Below, in pieces: positions 46,244 to 55,108 of a DNA stretch of 64,000 nt. Made by a program: the position numbers and the translations under genes. The stretch's first letter is position 1. The number at the start of each line of letters is the position of its first letter. The DNA is from Chroogloeocystis siderophila 5.2 s.c.1 (GTDB taxonomy: Bacteria > Cyanobacteriota > Cyanobacteriia > Cyanobacteriales > Chroococcidiopsidaceae). The DNA is taken from the NCBI RefSeq assembly GCF_001904655.1, contig NZ_MRCC01000012.1, forward strand, positions 62,001-126,000, written 5' to 3'. The notes beneath the pieces are model-generated. The model did no database searches, was not told where the DNA came from, and worked only from the letters and a program-made list of their open reading frames with translations.

Positions 46244-47833
46244 ATGAGTTTTTTAGGTAAGGTTTTACTGCCACTTGCGATCGCAGCATCGGTTGTATTA
46301 CCTAGTTGTACGCGACCGCAAGCAGAAACAAATCAACAAGAAAATCTTGTCTTTTCTTGGTCGCAAGATATTGGACCACTCAATCCACACTTGTATGGTC
46401 CTAGTCAAATGTTTGCTCAAGATATGGTTTTTGAGTCATTGGTTAACTATGGGCGGGGTGGTGAGATTTTACCTGCTTTAGCAGAAAGTTGGGAAGTTTC
46501 GCCGGATGGCAGGGTGATGACTTTTCAACTGCGTCAAGGAGTAAAATTTTCGGATGGAGAAGCCTTCAACGCCACAGCAGCTAAACTCAATTTTGATCAG
46601 ATCTTGGCAAATGCTCAAGCGCATGATTGGTTAGAACTGATTCAGCAAATTGACCGTGTTGAAGCAGAAGACGAGTATACGCTAAGAATCTACCTCAAAA
46701 ATGCCTACTATCCAGCCTTGCAAGAATTAACACTGATTCGTCCAGTGAGGTTTCTCTCGCCCGCAGCCTTTCCTGAATCAGGAACAACTGCTGATGGCAT
46801 TAAGCAACCGATTGGTACAGGACCGTGGGTACTAACGCAATACAGTAGAGATAACGTTGCCGTATTTCGGCGTAATGACAACTACTGGGGCGAGTTACCT
46901 GCCATAGAACAAGTCACAGTGAGGGTTATTCCAGATGGCGAAACGCGGGTAGTAGCGTTTGAAAGTGGAGAGTTGGATTTGATTTATGGTAATGGTGTGA
47001 TTAGTTTAGATGCTTTTGAGCGGTTGCAGAAGTCTGGTCGCTATCAGGCTGAAGTTTCGCAACCTCTGAGCACGAGGGCGATCGCCATTCACTCTGGTCG
47101 AGGACCAACGCAAGAATTAGCGGTACGACAGGCAATTCAGCACAGCTTCAATAAAGATGCAGTGATTCAGGCGATTTTTTATAACACCGAGCGGCGAGCC
47201 GATACGTATTTTTCTGATGAAGTTCCCTACGCTGATATTAACCTAGAACCGTATGCCTATGATGTAGAACGCGCTAATGCTTTGTTGGATGAAGCCGGAT
47301 GGACGTTACCAAGTGGGGGAAGCATTCGTCAAAAAAATGGTCAGTCGTTAACTTTGGAACTCTCTTTTGATGCGCTCAACAATATTGACAGGGCGATCGC
47401 CGAAGCTTTACAAGCTGATTTGAGACAAGTTGGCATTGATTTGCGACTGCAGGGAGAAGAAAGACAAGCGTGGCTCGATCGCCAAACAAACGGCGAATTT
47501 CACCTCATTTTCAATAACACTTGGGGACCGCCCTATGAACCTCACGCAATGGTGTCATCGATGCGCAAGCCTTCTCATGCTGACTATGAGGCACAATCAG
47601 GTTTACCCATGAAAGCAGAGATTGATCAAAAAATTGCCGAGGTACTGGTATCAACCGACTCAGCAACACGGCAGCAGTTGTACGGTAACATTCTCACTAC
47701 ATTACACGAACAAGCAGTTTATCTACCAATTTCTTACTCAACCAACCTTGCTGTATTGCAAGAAAACATTGGTGGATTTGAATTTATGCCTCAAGAAAAT
47801 CAGGTTCCTCTCAACAGGTTAACCAAACGGTGA
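46244..47833 (+). CDS. nikA: Nickel ABC transporter substrate-binding protein
   Basis: An N-terminal lipoprotein-type signal (about 1-21, ending LPSC) precedes a cluster C solute-binding protein. IGPLNPHLYGPSQMFAQDMV, IGTGPWVLTQYSRDNVAVFR, ELDLIYGNG and NTWGPPYEPHAMVSSMRKPS-HADY match E. coli NikA block for block. The conserved Trp and Tyr of WGPPY and the His of PSHADY correspond to residues that line the E. coli Ni site. At 529 residues the length is normal. It heads nikABCDE, and its stop overlaps nikB by four bases. Confidence 0.92.
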   Translation: MSFLGKVLLPLAIAASVVLPSCTRPQAETNQQENLVFSWSQDIGPLNPHLYGPSQMFAQDMVFESLVNYGRGGEILPALAESWEVSPDGRVMTFQLRQGVKFSDGEAFNATAAKLNFDQILANAQAHDWLELIQQIDRVEAEDEYTLRIYLKNAYYPALQELTLIRPVRFLSPAAFPESGTTADGIKQPIGTGPWVLTQYSRDNVAVFRRNDNYWGELPAIEQVTVRVIPDGETRVVAFESGELDLIYGNGVISLDAFERLQKSGRYQAEVSQPLSTRAIAIHSGRGPTQELAVRQAIQHSFNKDAVIQAIFYNTERRADTYFSDEVPYADINLEPYAYDVERANALLDEAGWTLPSGGSIRQKNGQSLTLELSFDALNNIDRAIAEALQADLRQVGIDLRLQGEERQAWLDRQTNGEFHLIFNNTWGPPYEPHAMVSSMRKPSHADYEAQSGLPMKAEIDQKIAEVLVSTDSATRQQLYGNILTTLHEQAVYLPISYSTNLAVLQENIGGFEFMPQENQVPLNRLTKR

Positions 47834-48819
47834 CAACCCAATATCACTCATGGTTCAGATCTTTTGAGCAGTTTACCCAGTTGTATGCAGTCCGGCGGGT
47901 ACTGCAATTGATTCCAGTGCTGCTGGGGATTTCCCTAGTGACATTTTTGCTAGTGCAATTGATGCCAAGCGATCCGGCGGTTGTCGTTTTGCGAATTTCA
48001 GAAGTGCCAATCACGCCAGAAGCGATCGCTGCGATGCGAGAGCAGTTGGGGCTAAATCGTCCTTTGCCAATTCAGTATCTCAATTGGTTGTGGCGTGTCA
48101 TTCAACTTGACTTTGGCACTTCCTTCGTGACTGGACAACCGGTGCTACAAGAAATTTTTTACTACTTGCCAACAACCATAGAACTAACTCTTAGCACCAC
48201 CATTTTAATTTGGCTAGTGAGTATTCCTCTAGGAGTTTTGGCGGCACTTTATCGAGATAGTATTTTTGATTATGCTAGCCGCCTGTTTGCTTATGTGGGA
48301 GCGGCGTTACCTAACTTCTGGTTGGGTTTTTTGCTGATGTATTTTTTCAGCTTTCAACTAGGCTGGTTACCAGTCATGGGGCGTGGTAACTGGACTCATC
48401 TCGTATTGCCTTCAATTACGCTAGCATGGTCTCCTGCTGCTGTTTACGCACGGCTGTTACGCAATAGTATGTTGGATAGCTTGAGCCAAAATTATGTTCT
48501 CTACGCGCGTGCTAGAGGGTTAAGAGAGCGTTTTGTTGTGGGCAGACACGTGCTGCGAAACGCTTTGCTTCCTGTGGTGACGTTGTTTGGCATGAGCATT
48601 GCGCATCTACTCGCAGGAGCGGTTATTGTCGAAAATGTGTTTGCTTTGCCAGGAATTGGACGATTTGCAGTGAGATCAATTCTCAGTCGAGACTATCCGG
48701 TGATTCAAGCTTATGTTTGCTTGGCAGCGATTTTCTTTGTAATTACCAACCTGATTGTCGATTTGACTTACAGCTACCTCGATCCCAGAATTCGTTTAGG
48801 AAAGGTTGAGGATTTGTAA
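47830..48819 (+). CDS. nikB: Nickel ABC transporter permease NikB
   Basis: Type of the dipeptide/nickel permease family with about six membrane helices. VLQLIPVLLGISLVTFLLVQ is the first helix and LNRPLPIQYLNWL the following periplasmic loop. YARARGLRERFVVGRHVLRN is the EAA loop that docks onto the ATPases. Translation starts at GTG 47830, overlapping the nikA stop (GTGA), so the two are coupled. Specificity is inferred from the NikA neighbour. Confidence 0.9.
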   Translation: MTTQYHSWFRSFEQFTQLYAVRRVLQLIPVLLGISLVTFLLVQLMPSDPAVVVLRISEVPITPEAIAAMREQLGLNRPLPIQYLNWLWRVIQLDFGTSFVTGQPVLQEIFYYLPTTIELTLSTTILIWLVSIPLGVLAALYRDSIFDYASRLFAYVGAALPNFWLGFLLMYFFSFQLGWLPVMGRGNWTHLVLPSITLAWSPAAVYARLLRNSMLDSLSQNYVLYARARGLRERFVVGRHVLRNALLPVVTLFGMSIAHLLAGAVIVENVFALPGIGRFAVRSILSRDYPVIQAYVCLAAIFFVITNLIVDLTYSYLDPRIRLGKVEDL

Positions 48820-48827
48820 AGCGAATT

Positions 48828-49709
48828 ATGTTATTGCTAAAACGATTATTGAGAAATAAAGTTGCGTGGTTCAGTGTGGGAGTAATCTTTTGCATTGCTG
48901 TAGTAGCCTTGTTTGCTCCCTACATTGCACCGCACGATCCTTTAGAAGTAGAACTCACTCGTCGGTTGCAATCTCCAAATGCCACCTTTTTGCTAGGTAC
49001 AGACCATTTAGGGCGCTGTATTCTGTCACGATTAATTTATGGAGCGCGAATTTCTCTGTCGATTGCTCTTACTGTTACCGCACTCACGACTAGCATCAGT
49101 CTGATTGTGGGTACGATCGCCGGTTACGTTGGCGGGAAAGTTGATAGCGTTTTGATGCGGATTTGTGATGTGTTTTTGTCGTTCCCTAATTTAATTTTGG
49201 CATTGGCGATCGTTGGCATTATGGGGGCGAGTCCTGTGAATTTGGTTATTGCCTTAGGCGCATCTCACTGGGCTTGGTATGCCAGAATTGTGCGCTCTAA
49301 AGTACTCAGCTTAAAGCAAGAGAATTTTATCAAAGCAGCGATCGTGTCTGGAACAAGCAGCGTTCAGATCATGGTCAAACACTTATTGCCATACACCATT
49401 GCCGAAATTGCTGTGTTAGCCTCTTTAGATACAGGATGGGTGATTTTACAGATTTCAGCTTTGTCGTTTTTGGGATTAGGAATTCAGCCACCGACCCCAG
49501 AGTGGGGAGCTATGATTACTGATGGTCGCGAATTTTTCCGCCGCGAACCAGGATTGATGCTTTATCCTGGTTTGATAATTTTTATTGTTGCGTTGTCGTT
49601 TAACTTGCTGGGTGATGCCTTGCGTGATGCGCTTGATCCTCGTTTTGGCAAGACAATTAAACAAAGAGCGTCTCTTACTACTGTAGAAACATCACTTCCC
49701 AATGGTTGA
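48828..49709 (+). CDS. nikC: Nickel ABC transporter permease NikC
   Basis: Partner permease, with an N-terminal helix (AWFSVGVIFCIAVVALFAPY) and HDPLEVELTRRLQSPN then LLGTDHLGRCILSRL, a signature of the OppC/NikC subgroup. The EAA loop (KQENFIKAAIVSGTSSVQIM) contacts the ATPases. It starts eight bases after nikB and overlaps the nikD start by eight bases. Confidence 0.9.
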   Translation: MLLLKRLLRNKVAWFSVGVIFCIAVVALFAPYIAPHDPLEVELTRRLQSPNATFLLGTDHLGRCILSRLIYGARISLSIALTVTALTTSISLIVGTIAGYVGGKVDSVLMRICDVFLSFPNLILALAIVGIMGASPVNLVIALGASHWAWYARIVRSKVLSLKQENFIKAAIVSGTSSVQIMVKHLLPYTIAEIAVLASLDTGWVILQISALSFLGLGIQPPTPEWGAMITDGREFFRREPGLMLYPGLIIFIVALSFNLLGDALRDALDPRFGKTIKQRASLTTVETSLPNG

Positions 49710-50511
49710 TTCGGTTCTCACAGTTACAGATCTTCAAGTCGAGTTTCAGCAAGAAACTAGTTGGACACCGGTTGTGCGTGGCGTGAGTTTTCAACTCAAA
49801 CCAGGGAAAGTTCTAGGCATTATAGGCGAAAGCGGCTCAGGTAAAAGCACCATCTGTTTGGCAATTTTGGGATTACTAGGTCGCGAGGGACGAATTTCAC
49901 GGGGAACAATTTGCCTATTGCAGCAAGATCTCACGAGTTTACCGCCTACTACCCTGCGTCAAATTCGCGGACAGCAGATTGGTGTCGTGTTACAAAATCC
50001 TGCTAGCTTTTTTAACCCGATTTTGACCATTGGACAACAGTTTGCTGAAACTTTGCGATCGCATCAATCCTTGACTAAAGCAGAAGCAAAGTCGATCGGA
50101 CTGGGTTATTTATCTGATGTGCATTTACCTGATCCAGAGCGCATCTGGAGACAATTTCCCTTTCAACTTTCTGGGGGGATGTTACAGCGGGTGATGATTG
50201 CGATCGCTATTTCGCTGCGCCCTCAGATTTTAATTGCTGATGAACCGACGACAGCTTTAGATGTGATTACCCAAATGCAAATTTTGAACTTACTAGCACA
50301 TCTACAACAGCAGCATAATGCGGCGATTTTGCTTGTAACTCATGATTTGGGCGTAATTGCTCAATTAGCTGATGAAGTTGCCGTGATGTATCAAGGAGAA
50401 TTTGTCGAACAGGCAAACGTTAGACAACTATTTGATCAACCGCAACATCCTTACACGCGATCGCTACTTGCGTCTCGTTTGCAAGTGAGGACTGATATCA
50501 TTTCACTTTGA
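49702..50511 (+). CDS. nikD: Nickel ABC transporter ATPase NikD
   Basis: ABC ATPase of the oligopeptide/nickel class. GESGSGKS is the Walker A motif, FQLSGGMLQRVMIAIAI the signature, and ILIADEPTTALDV the Walker B and D-loop; THDLGVIAQLADEV carries the H-loop. The C-terminal Fe-S-cluster-like segment seen in Opp ATPases is short here. It begins inside the end of nikC, so translation is coupled. Confidence 0.9.
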   Translation: MVDSVLTVTDLQVEFQQETSWTPVVRGVSFQLKPGKVLGIIGESGSGKSTICLAILGLLGREGRISRGTICLLQQDLTSLPPTTLRQIRGQQIGVVLQNPASFFNPILTIGQQFAETLRSHQSLTKAEAKSIGLGYLSDVHLPDPERIWRQFPFQLSGGMLQRVMIAIAISLRPQILIADEPTTALDVITQMQILNLLAHLQQQHNAAILLVTHDLGVIAQLADEVAVMYQGEFVEQANVRQLFDQPQHPYTRSLLASRLQVRTDIISL

Positions 50512-50583
50512 AGTTCCTACAAATAGGAAGCAGAGGAAGGAAGAAGTTACTGGTAGTTTTTATTTAGTGAAATGGTATGAGGT

Positions 50584-51393
50584 ATGACGCTGTTATCAAT
50601 TCAAAAGGTGTCCAAAACCTATGAGATTCAGCAAGGTTGGTGGGGGCGCAAGCACTTGGTGAGGGCATTACAAGCAGTTTCACTTACTGTTGAGCCTGGT
50701 TGCTGTCTGGGAGTTGTCGGCGAGAGTGGTGCGGGGAAAAGTACTTTAGGGCGGATTGTACTAGGGCTAGAGCAACCTGATCGCGGAGAGATTTGGTTTC
50801 AAGGCAAAAATCTGAGACATCTTCGTCGCGATCAGCAGCGAATTTTGCGTCGTGATCTCCAAGTTGTGTTTCAAGATAGTTTGAGTGCAGTGAATCCTCG
50901 GTTAAGCGTTCGTGAAATTATCGGTGAACCAATGCAGAACTATCTTAATATGTCGCCAACACAGATGAGCGAACAAATTCAGCAGTTGCTTGAGATTGTC
51001 GGATTACGTGCAGCCGATATCGATAAATATCCTCATCAGTTTAGTGGCGGACAATTGCAGCGCGTCACTATTGCAAGAGCGATCGCGCTTAAGCCTAAGT
51101 TGATTGTCCTCGATGAACCTGTTGCGAGTTTAGATATGACGATTCAAGCTCAAATTCTACACTTGCTAGCAGACCTCAAAGAACAGTTTGAGTTGTCCTA
51201 TTTGTTCATCTCGCACGATTTAGCCGCAGTTTCCTTCATGGCTAATAAACTCGTGGTAATGTACCAAGGAGCGATCGTGGAAGCAGTAGAAGATCTTAAA
51301 CAACTACATCACCTTCAGCATCCCTATGCTCAGCAACTAATGGCTGCGCAATTGCCCTCTCATCCACGCGATCGTTTGCTGTTTAGTTCCTAA
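50584..51393 (+). CDS. nikE: Nickel ABC transporter ATPase NikE
   Basis: Second ATPase of the heterodimer. GESGAGKS is Walker A, FSGGQLQRVTIARAIAL the signature, LIVLDEPVASLDMT Walker B and SHDLAAVSFM the H-loop. NPRLSVREIIGEPM is the Q-loop region typical of OppF/NikE. It follows nikD by 72 bp, the widest gap in the operon, but should be co-transcribed. The five genes form a complete importer. Confidence 0.9.
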   Translation: MTLLSIQKVSKTYEIQQGWWGRKHLVRALQAVSLTVEPGCCLGVVGESGAGKSTLGRIVLGLEQPDRGEIWFQGKNLRHLRRDQQRILRRDLQVVFQDSLSAVNPRLSVREIIGEPMQNYLNMSPTQMSEQIQQLLEIVGLRAADIDKYPHQFSGGQLQRVTIARAIALKPKLIVLDEPVASLDMTIQAQILHLLADLKEQFELSYLFISHDLAAVSFMANKLVVMYQGAIVEAVEDLKQLHHLQHPYAQQLMAAQLPSHPRDRLLFSS

Positions 51394-51439
51394 GTATAAA
51401 TGGTAGATACCTAAAGTTAGCGCAACTCAAGTAAAGTGA

Positions 51440-51454
51440 ACTTTCGTACACTAA
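51440..51454. repeat. 15-base sequence shared with the MITE-like element
   Basis: ACTTTCGTACACTAA here is identical to 32706-32720, which lies inside the 144-bp inverted-repeat element. A 15-base exact match is unlikely to be chance and suggests a second decayed copy in the spacer after nikE. No terminal repeats are seen here. Confidence 0.4.
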
Positions 51455-51656
51455 GACAAGATTTTATACGATTAATATTAAATTAAATTCAGTTAACCAT
51501 ACCATTTCTCGCGCATATGGTTTTTTAATTACGAACTACGAATTAATATTACTTACAATTAAAGCATTGAGTGATTAGCAACTAGCCACTCTTCACTCAA
51601 TCCTAATTGACTCTAGTAGAAGACGAAATCACCCGTAACTGAGATATTGCAGCAGT

Positions 51657-54600
51657 TCAAGAAATCGTTTGCGTAATCTCAGTATCTACTAATAACGTTG
51701 CCGCTCCAGCAGTAAACTGATTGTAGGTGATGCCATCGAGTGTTATTGTGCCACCACTGAGCCATCCTTGTTGAGTGGAAGTGATGCGATCGCCTACATT
51801 ACCTTTGACAATCAATTGATTTTTCGTGTCAGATAAGTTCAGCACATTCCAGCGGTCTAACTTTAACGAGTTATTGCCAGTTCCCGTCAAATCGATGATC
51901 TCAATTCCTGTAATGCGATTTCGCGGAATCGCGGTAAGATCCATTGTCATGTTGCTGACTTCAATCGCAAGAGTGTCTATACCACTACCACCATCCATGC
52001 GGTGGTTTTGAGGACCAAAAATTAGCACATCATCACCTGCACCACCGTAGAGAACATCACTGCCACGCCCGCCACGCAAAGTATCATTACCAAGTCCACC
52101 GATGAGGATATCATTGCCATTTGTACCAATGAGTAGATCGTCTCCTGGTGTACCAAGGCGATTAACTTTATTTGTGAAGTCGCGTCCAAAGACAACGTAG
52201 CTTTCTTCTAAAGTAGAAGACCCCAGAATCAAGTCATCAAAACCATCGCCATTCACATCTCCCGCACTACTAACAGCTGTAGTTGAACCATTATCTGTAC
52301 TAATTCCTTTCAAGACAAAACCATTAAGTCCATTCAAGTCAGATAAATCAAAGCTAGCACCGAAACCGCCGGCTTTCCCAAAGATGACATAGCTTTCACC
52401 AACACCATTAGCTGTAACACGATCACGACTAAGATAAGGGCTACCAGTTCCAATAATCAAATCATCAAAGCCATCACTATTAACGTCTCCGGCGCTACTA
52501 ACATTTATTCCTGAATAGTTGTATTGATTAATTCCATTAATGATAAAACCATTACTACCATTGAGTGCTGCTAAGTTTATGCTTGCATCAAATCCACCTC
52601 GTTTGCCAAATACAACATAGCTTTGCCCTGCGCCAGATTCATTGTTAGGATCTGCACCACGTGCACCAATAATGATGTCATCAAAGCCATCACCATTCAC
52701 ATCTCCTGCATTGCTGACAGAGCCACCTGAAGCATCTCCTAACTTAATACCATTAATTGCGAAGCCATTACTACCATTGAGTGTTGCTAAGTTCACTTGT
52801 GCATTAAATCCACCTGGCTTACCGAACACAACATAACTTTGTCCGGCTTCGTTAGCCCCAGGCGCGCCAATTAAAATATCAGCAAAACCATCACCGTTGA
52901 TATCTCCGGCACTGCTTACAGATGCGCCTGAGTAATCTTCTGGAAAAATACCGTTGATGGCAAAGCCATTGCTACCGTTGAGTGTTGCTAAATTCACACG
53001 CGCATTGAATTCACCTGTACCAAACACAACATAACTTTGTCCGGCACTACTTTGACCGTTAGGATCAGCATTACGTGCGCCAATTAAGATATCGGCAAAA
53101 CCGTCACCGTTGATATCTCCGGCATCACTTACTGTACTCGCACCGTCAAACGCATTGATTCCTTCGAGGATAAAGCCATTGTTACCGTTGAGTGTTGCTA
53201 AGTTTAAACTTGCGCCAAATCCACCTGTACCAAACACAATATAACTTTCGCCAGCATTAGTTTGACCATTAGGACTAGCACCACCTGCGCCCAACAAGAT
53301 ATCGGCAAAACCATCGCCATTGACATCTCCGGCACTGCTAACCCCACCTAAAAAGTCTAATGCATTGATACCATTAATAACAAAACCATTGTTACCATTG
53401 AGGGCAGTTAAGTTTACCTTTGCACTAAATTCGTTTGGTTTACCAAACACAACATAGCTAGCGCCAGCAAATTGATTAGCCCCAGGCGCACCTATTAAAA
53501 CATCAGCAAAACCATCGCCGTTGATATCTCCAGCGCTGCTTACAGATCCAGCCGCAAATATATAGTCGCTACTGATACCAAAACTGCTGATTGTAAAACC
53601 GTTACAACCATTTAAAGAAGTAGAAACATCGATCTCATCGTCAGTAAATTTGAAGTAAGTACCGATAAGATTGAGTGTGGTCGAACTTTGAATGATGGCA
53701 ATGAGTTCATTAGGTTCGCCGCTTTTTTGGCGAAAAATTGCAGTTCCTGCAGGCATTCCCGTAGGTGAATTTAACAGCAAATAATCTGAACGCTTACCGT
53801 TGAGTCGAATTTGATCTTCAGAGAAATTCAAATCTGTAATCAAAGCGTAGTCGGCAAAACCTGGTGTAGTTGGGTTATTGTCGTCGTAAAATACACGATT
53901 GTTTGTACCAAGAATAAATGTGTCTCTACCACGACCTCCTGTCAGAGTGTCTTTGTCGATAGTGCCATCTGTACCAATTAAAGTATCTGCACCTGCACCA
54001 CCGTTGAGTGAATCGTTACCTGCTAAACCTCGTAAAACATTTTTGAATGAATTACCAATGATTGTATTGTTAAGATTGTTTCCTGTACCCGATAAGTTGC
54101 GATCGCCTAAAGGTTCAGCTAATGTCAAATTTTCTAGATTGTCACCCAAAGTATAGTTAATGTAGGAAGTAACAGTATCAATTCCAGCGTTTGCCTCTTC
54201 TCTAATGACATCTAACTCAGCGAGGATGTAGGTATCGTTACCATCACCACCGTACAAAATATCTGTAGCGCGATCGCCGAACGTATAAAAGTAATATCGG
54301 TTGTTATCAACATCACTACCGCTTAATGTATCATTGCCATCGCCTCCATAAATAATATCTACTCCTGCTTTACCGTTGAGGTTGTCATTACCTCTTCCTC
54401 CACGGAGAATGTTATTAGCATTATTACCGATAATGACATTATTAAGATTATTTCCTGTGCCATTAGTTGCTGCTATTCCTGTTAGCTCTAATCGCTCTAG
54501 ATTACTAGTTAAAGTATAGCTTTGCGAAGATTTAACTGTATCATATCCTCCGTTAACTGCCTCAATAATGAAATCATTTATGTTATCAATAATGTAAGTA

Positions 54601-54767
54601 TCATTGCCTGCTCCTCCATTGAGAGTGTCTATTCCTTTACCTCCATCGAGTAGATCGTTGCCTCCTTTACCTAATAGTAAGTCATTGCCTGCAAACCCTA
54701 AAAGTATGTCAGCAAATTGAGTGCCAACTAGCGTATCATTACCCGAAGTTCCTTTAATGATTGCCAT
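51657..54767 (-). CDS. RTX/FG-GAP repeat calcium-binding secreted protein, 1036 aa
   Basis: No N-terminal signal peptide; export by a type I system is expected. Residues about 1-310 carry RTX nonapeptides (GGNDLLDGGKGIDTLNGG and similar) that fold on calcium. A central region (about 390-850) has seven FG-GAP-type repeats, each with GDxNGDGFADxLIGA then SYVVFG, forming a probable beta-propeller that binds calcium. A second RTX block (GGLGNDTLRGGRGSDVLYGG) lies at about 870-920. A plain C-terminal domain of some 110 residues follows and may hold the secretion signal. Surface adhesion or matrix attachment is likely. No catalytic domain is visible. Confidence 0.88.
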   Translation of the reverse strand: MAIIKGTSGNDTLVGTQFADILLGFAGNDLLLGKGGNDLLDGGKGIDTLNGGAGNDTYIIDNINDFIIEAVNGGYDTVKSSQSYTLTSNLERLELTGIAATNGTGNNLNNVIIGNNANNILRGGRGNDNLNGKAGVDIIYGGDGNDTLSGSDVDNNRYYFYTFGDRATDILYGGDGNDTYILAELDVIREEANAGIDTVTSYINYTLGDNLENLTLAEPLGDRNLSGTGNNLNNTIIGNSFKNVLRGLAGNDSLNGGAGADTLIGTDGTIDKDTLTGGRGRDTFILGTNNRVFYDDNNPTTPGFADYALITDLNFSEDQIRLNGKRSDYLLLNSPTGMPAGTAIFRQKSGEPNELIAIIQSSTTLNLIGTYFKFTDDEIDVSTSLNGCNGFTISSFGISSDYIFAAGSVSSAGDINGDGFADVLIGAPGANQFAGASYVVFGKPNEFSAKVNLTALNGNNGFVINGINALDFLGGVSSAGDVNGDGFADILLGAGGASPNGQTNAGESYIVFGTGGFGASLNLATLNGNNGFILEGINAFDGASTVSDAGDINGDGFADILIGARNADPNGQSSAGQSYVVFGTGEFNARVNLATLNGSNGFAINGIFPEDYSGASVSSAGDINGDGFADILIGAPGANEAGQSYVVFGKPGGFNAQVNLATLNGSNGFAINGIKLGDASGGSVSNAGDVNGDGFDDIIIGARGADPNNESGAGQSYVVFGKRGGFDASINLAALNGSNGFIINGINQYNYSGINVSSAGDVNSDGFDDLIIGTGSPYLSRDRVTANGVGESYVIFGKAGGFGASFDLSDLNGLNGFVLKGISTDNGSTTAVSSAGDVNGDGFDDLILGSSTLEESYVVFGRDFTNKVNRLGTPGDDLLIGTNGNDILIGGLGNDTLRGGRGSDVLYGGAGDDVLIFGPQNHRMDGGSGIDTLAIEVSNMTMDLTAIPRNRITGIEIIDLTGTGNNSLKLDRWNVLNLSDTKNQLIVKGNVGDRITSTQQGWLSGGTITLDGITYNQFTAGAATLLVDTEITQTIS

Positions 54768-55108
54768 AAATTTTGTGCCGGTTATGATAAATAAAAAGAC
54801 AGGTTAAAAACTCATGATTTTTGACAGAAAAATCGACTATCTCCCCAGAACCAATGTTGGGGAATAGCAGTAATTATGATGCTAAATTAAGAAGATTTTA
54901 TCCTCAAGACTGATAATTTGAGATTACTTGAAAAGTCAAGCTCAAACTATAAATTTCTGATAAAGACACTAGGCAAAAACACGCCTAAATTAAAGTTTTG
55001 GTAAATTCTTAGTAAGCGCAAGTGTATAAAAAAAGAAGACGGTAATATAAACTTCAGTAATATTACACATTCCCTTACAAGAAATAGTATTTATTCAACC
55101 AATTCTAA
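54768..55108. other. Promoter-side spacer of the RTX gene, no gene seen
   Basis: About 340 bp of AT-rich sequence upstream of the RTX gene and downstream of the M16 pair on the same strand. I see no open frame of interest, no clear terminator hairpin and no repeat that I can name. Confidence 0.45.

Noticed and set aside
46244-51393. Oligopeptide (Opp/Dpp) importer instead of nickel importer
   Set aside because: NikA matches E. coli NikA along its length and keeps the Trp, Tyr and His residues around the metal site, which generic peptide-binding proteins do not share in this pattern.
52200-53560. Regularly spaced DNA repeats suggestive of an array
   Set aside because: The spacing of about 190 bp follows the FG-GAP protein repeats and the sequence is a continuous coding frame, not a CRISPR or satellite.
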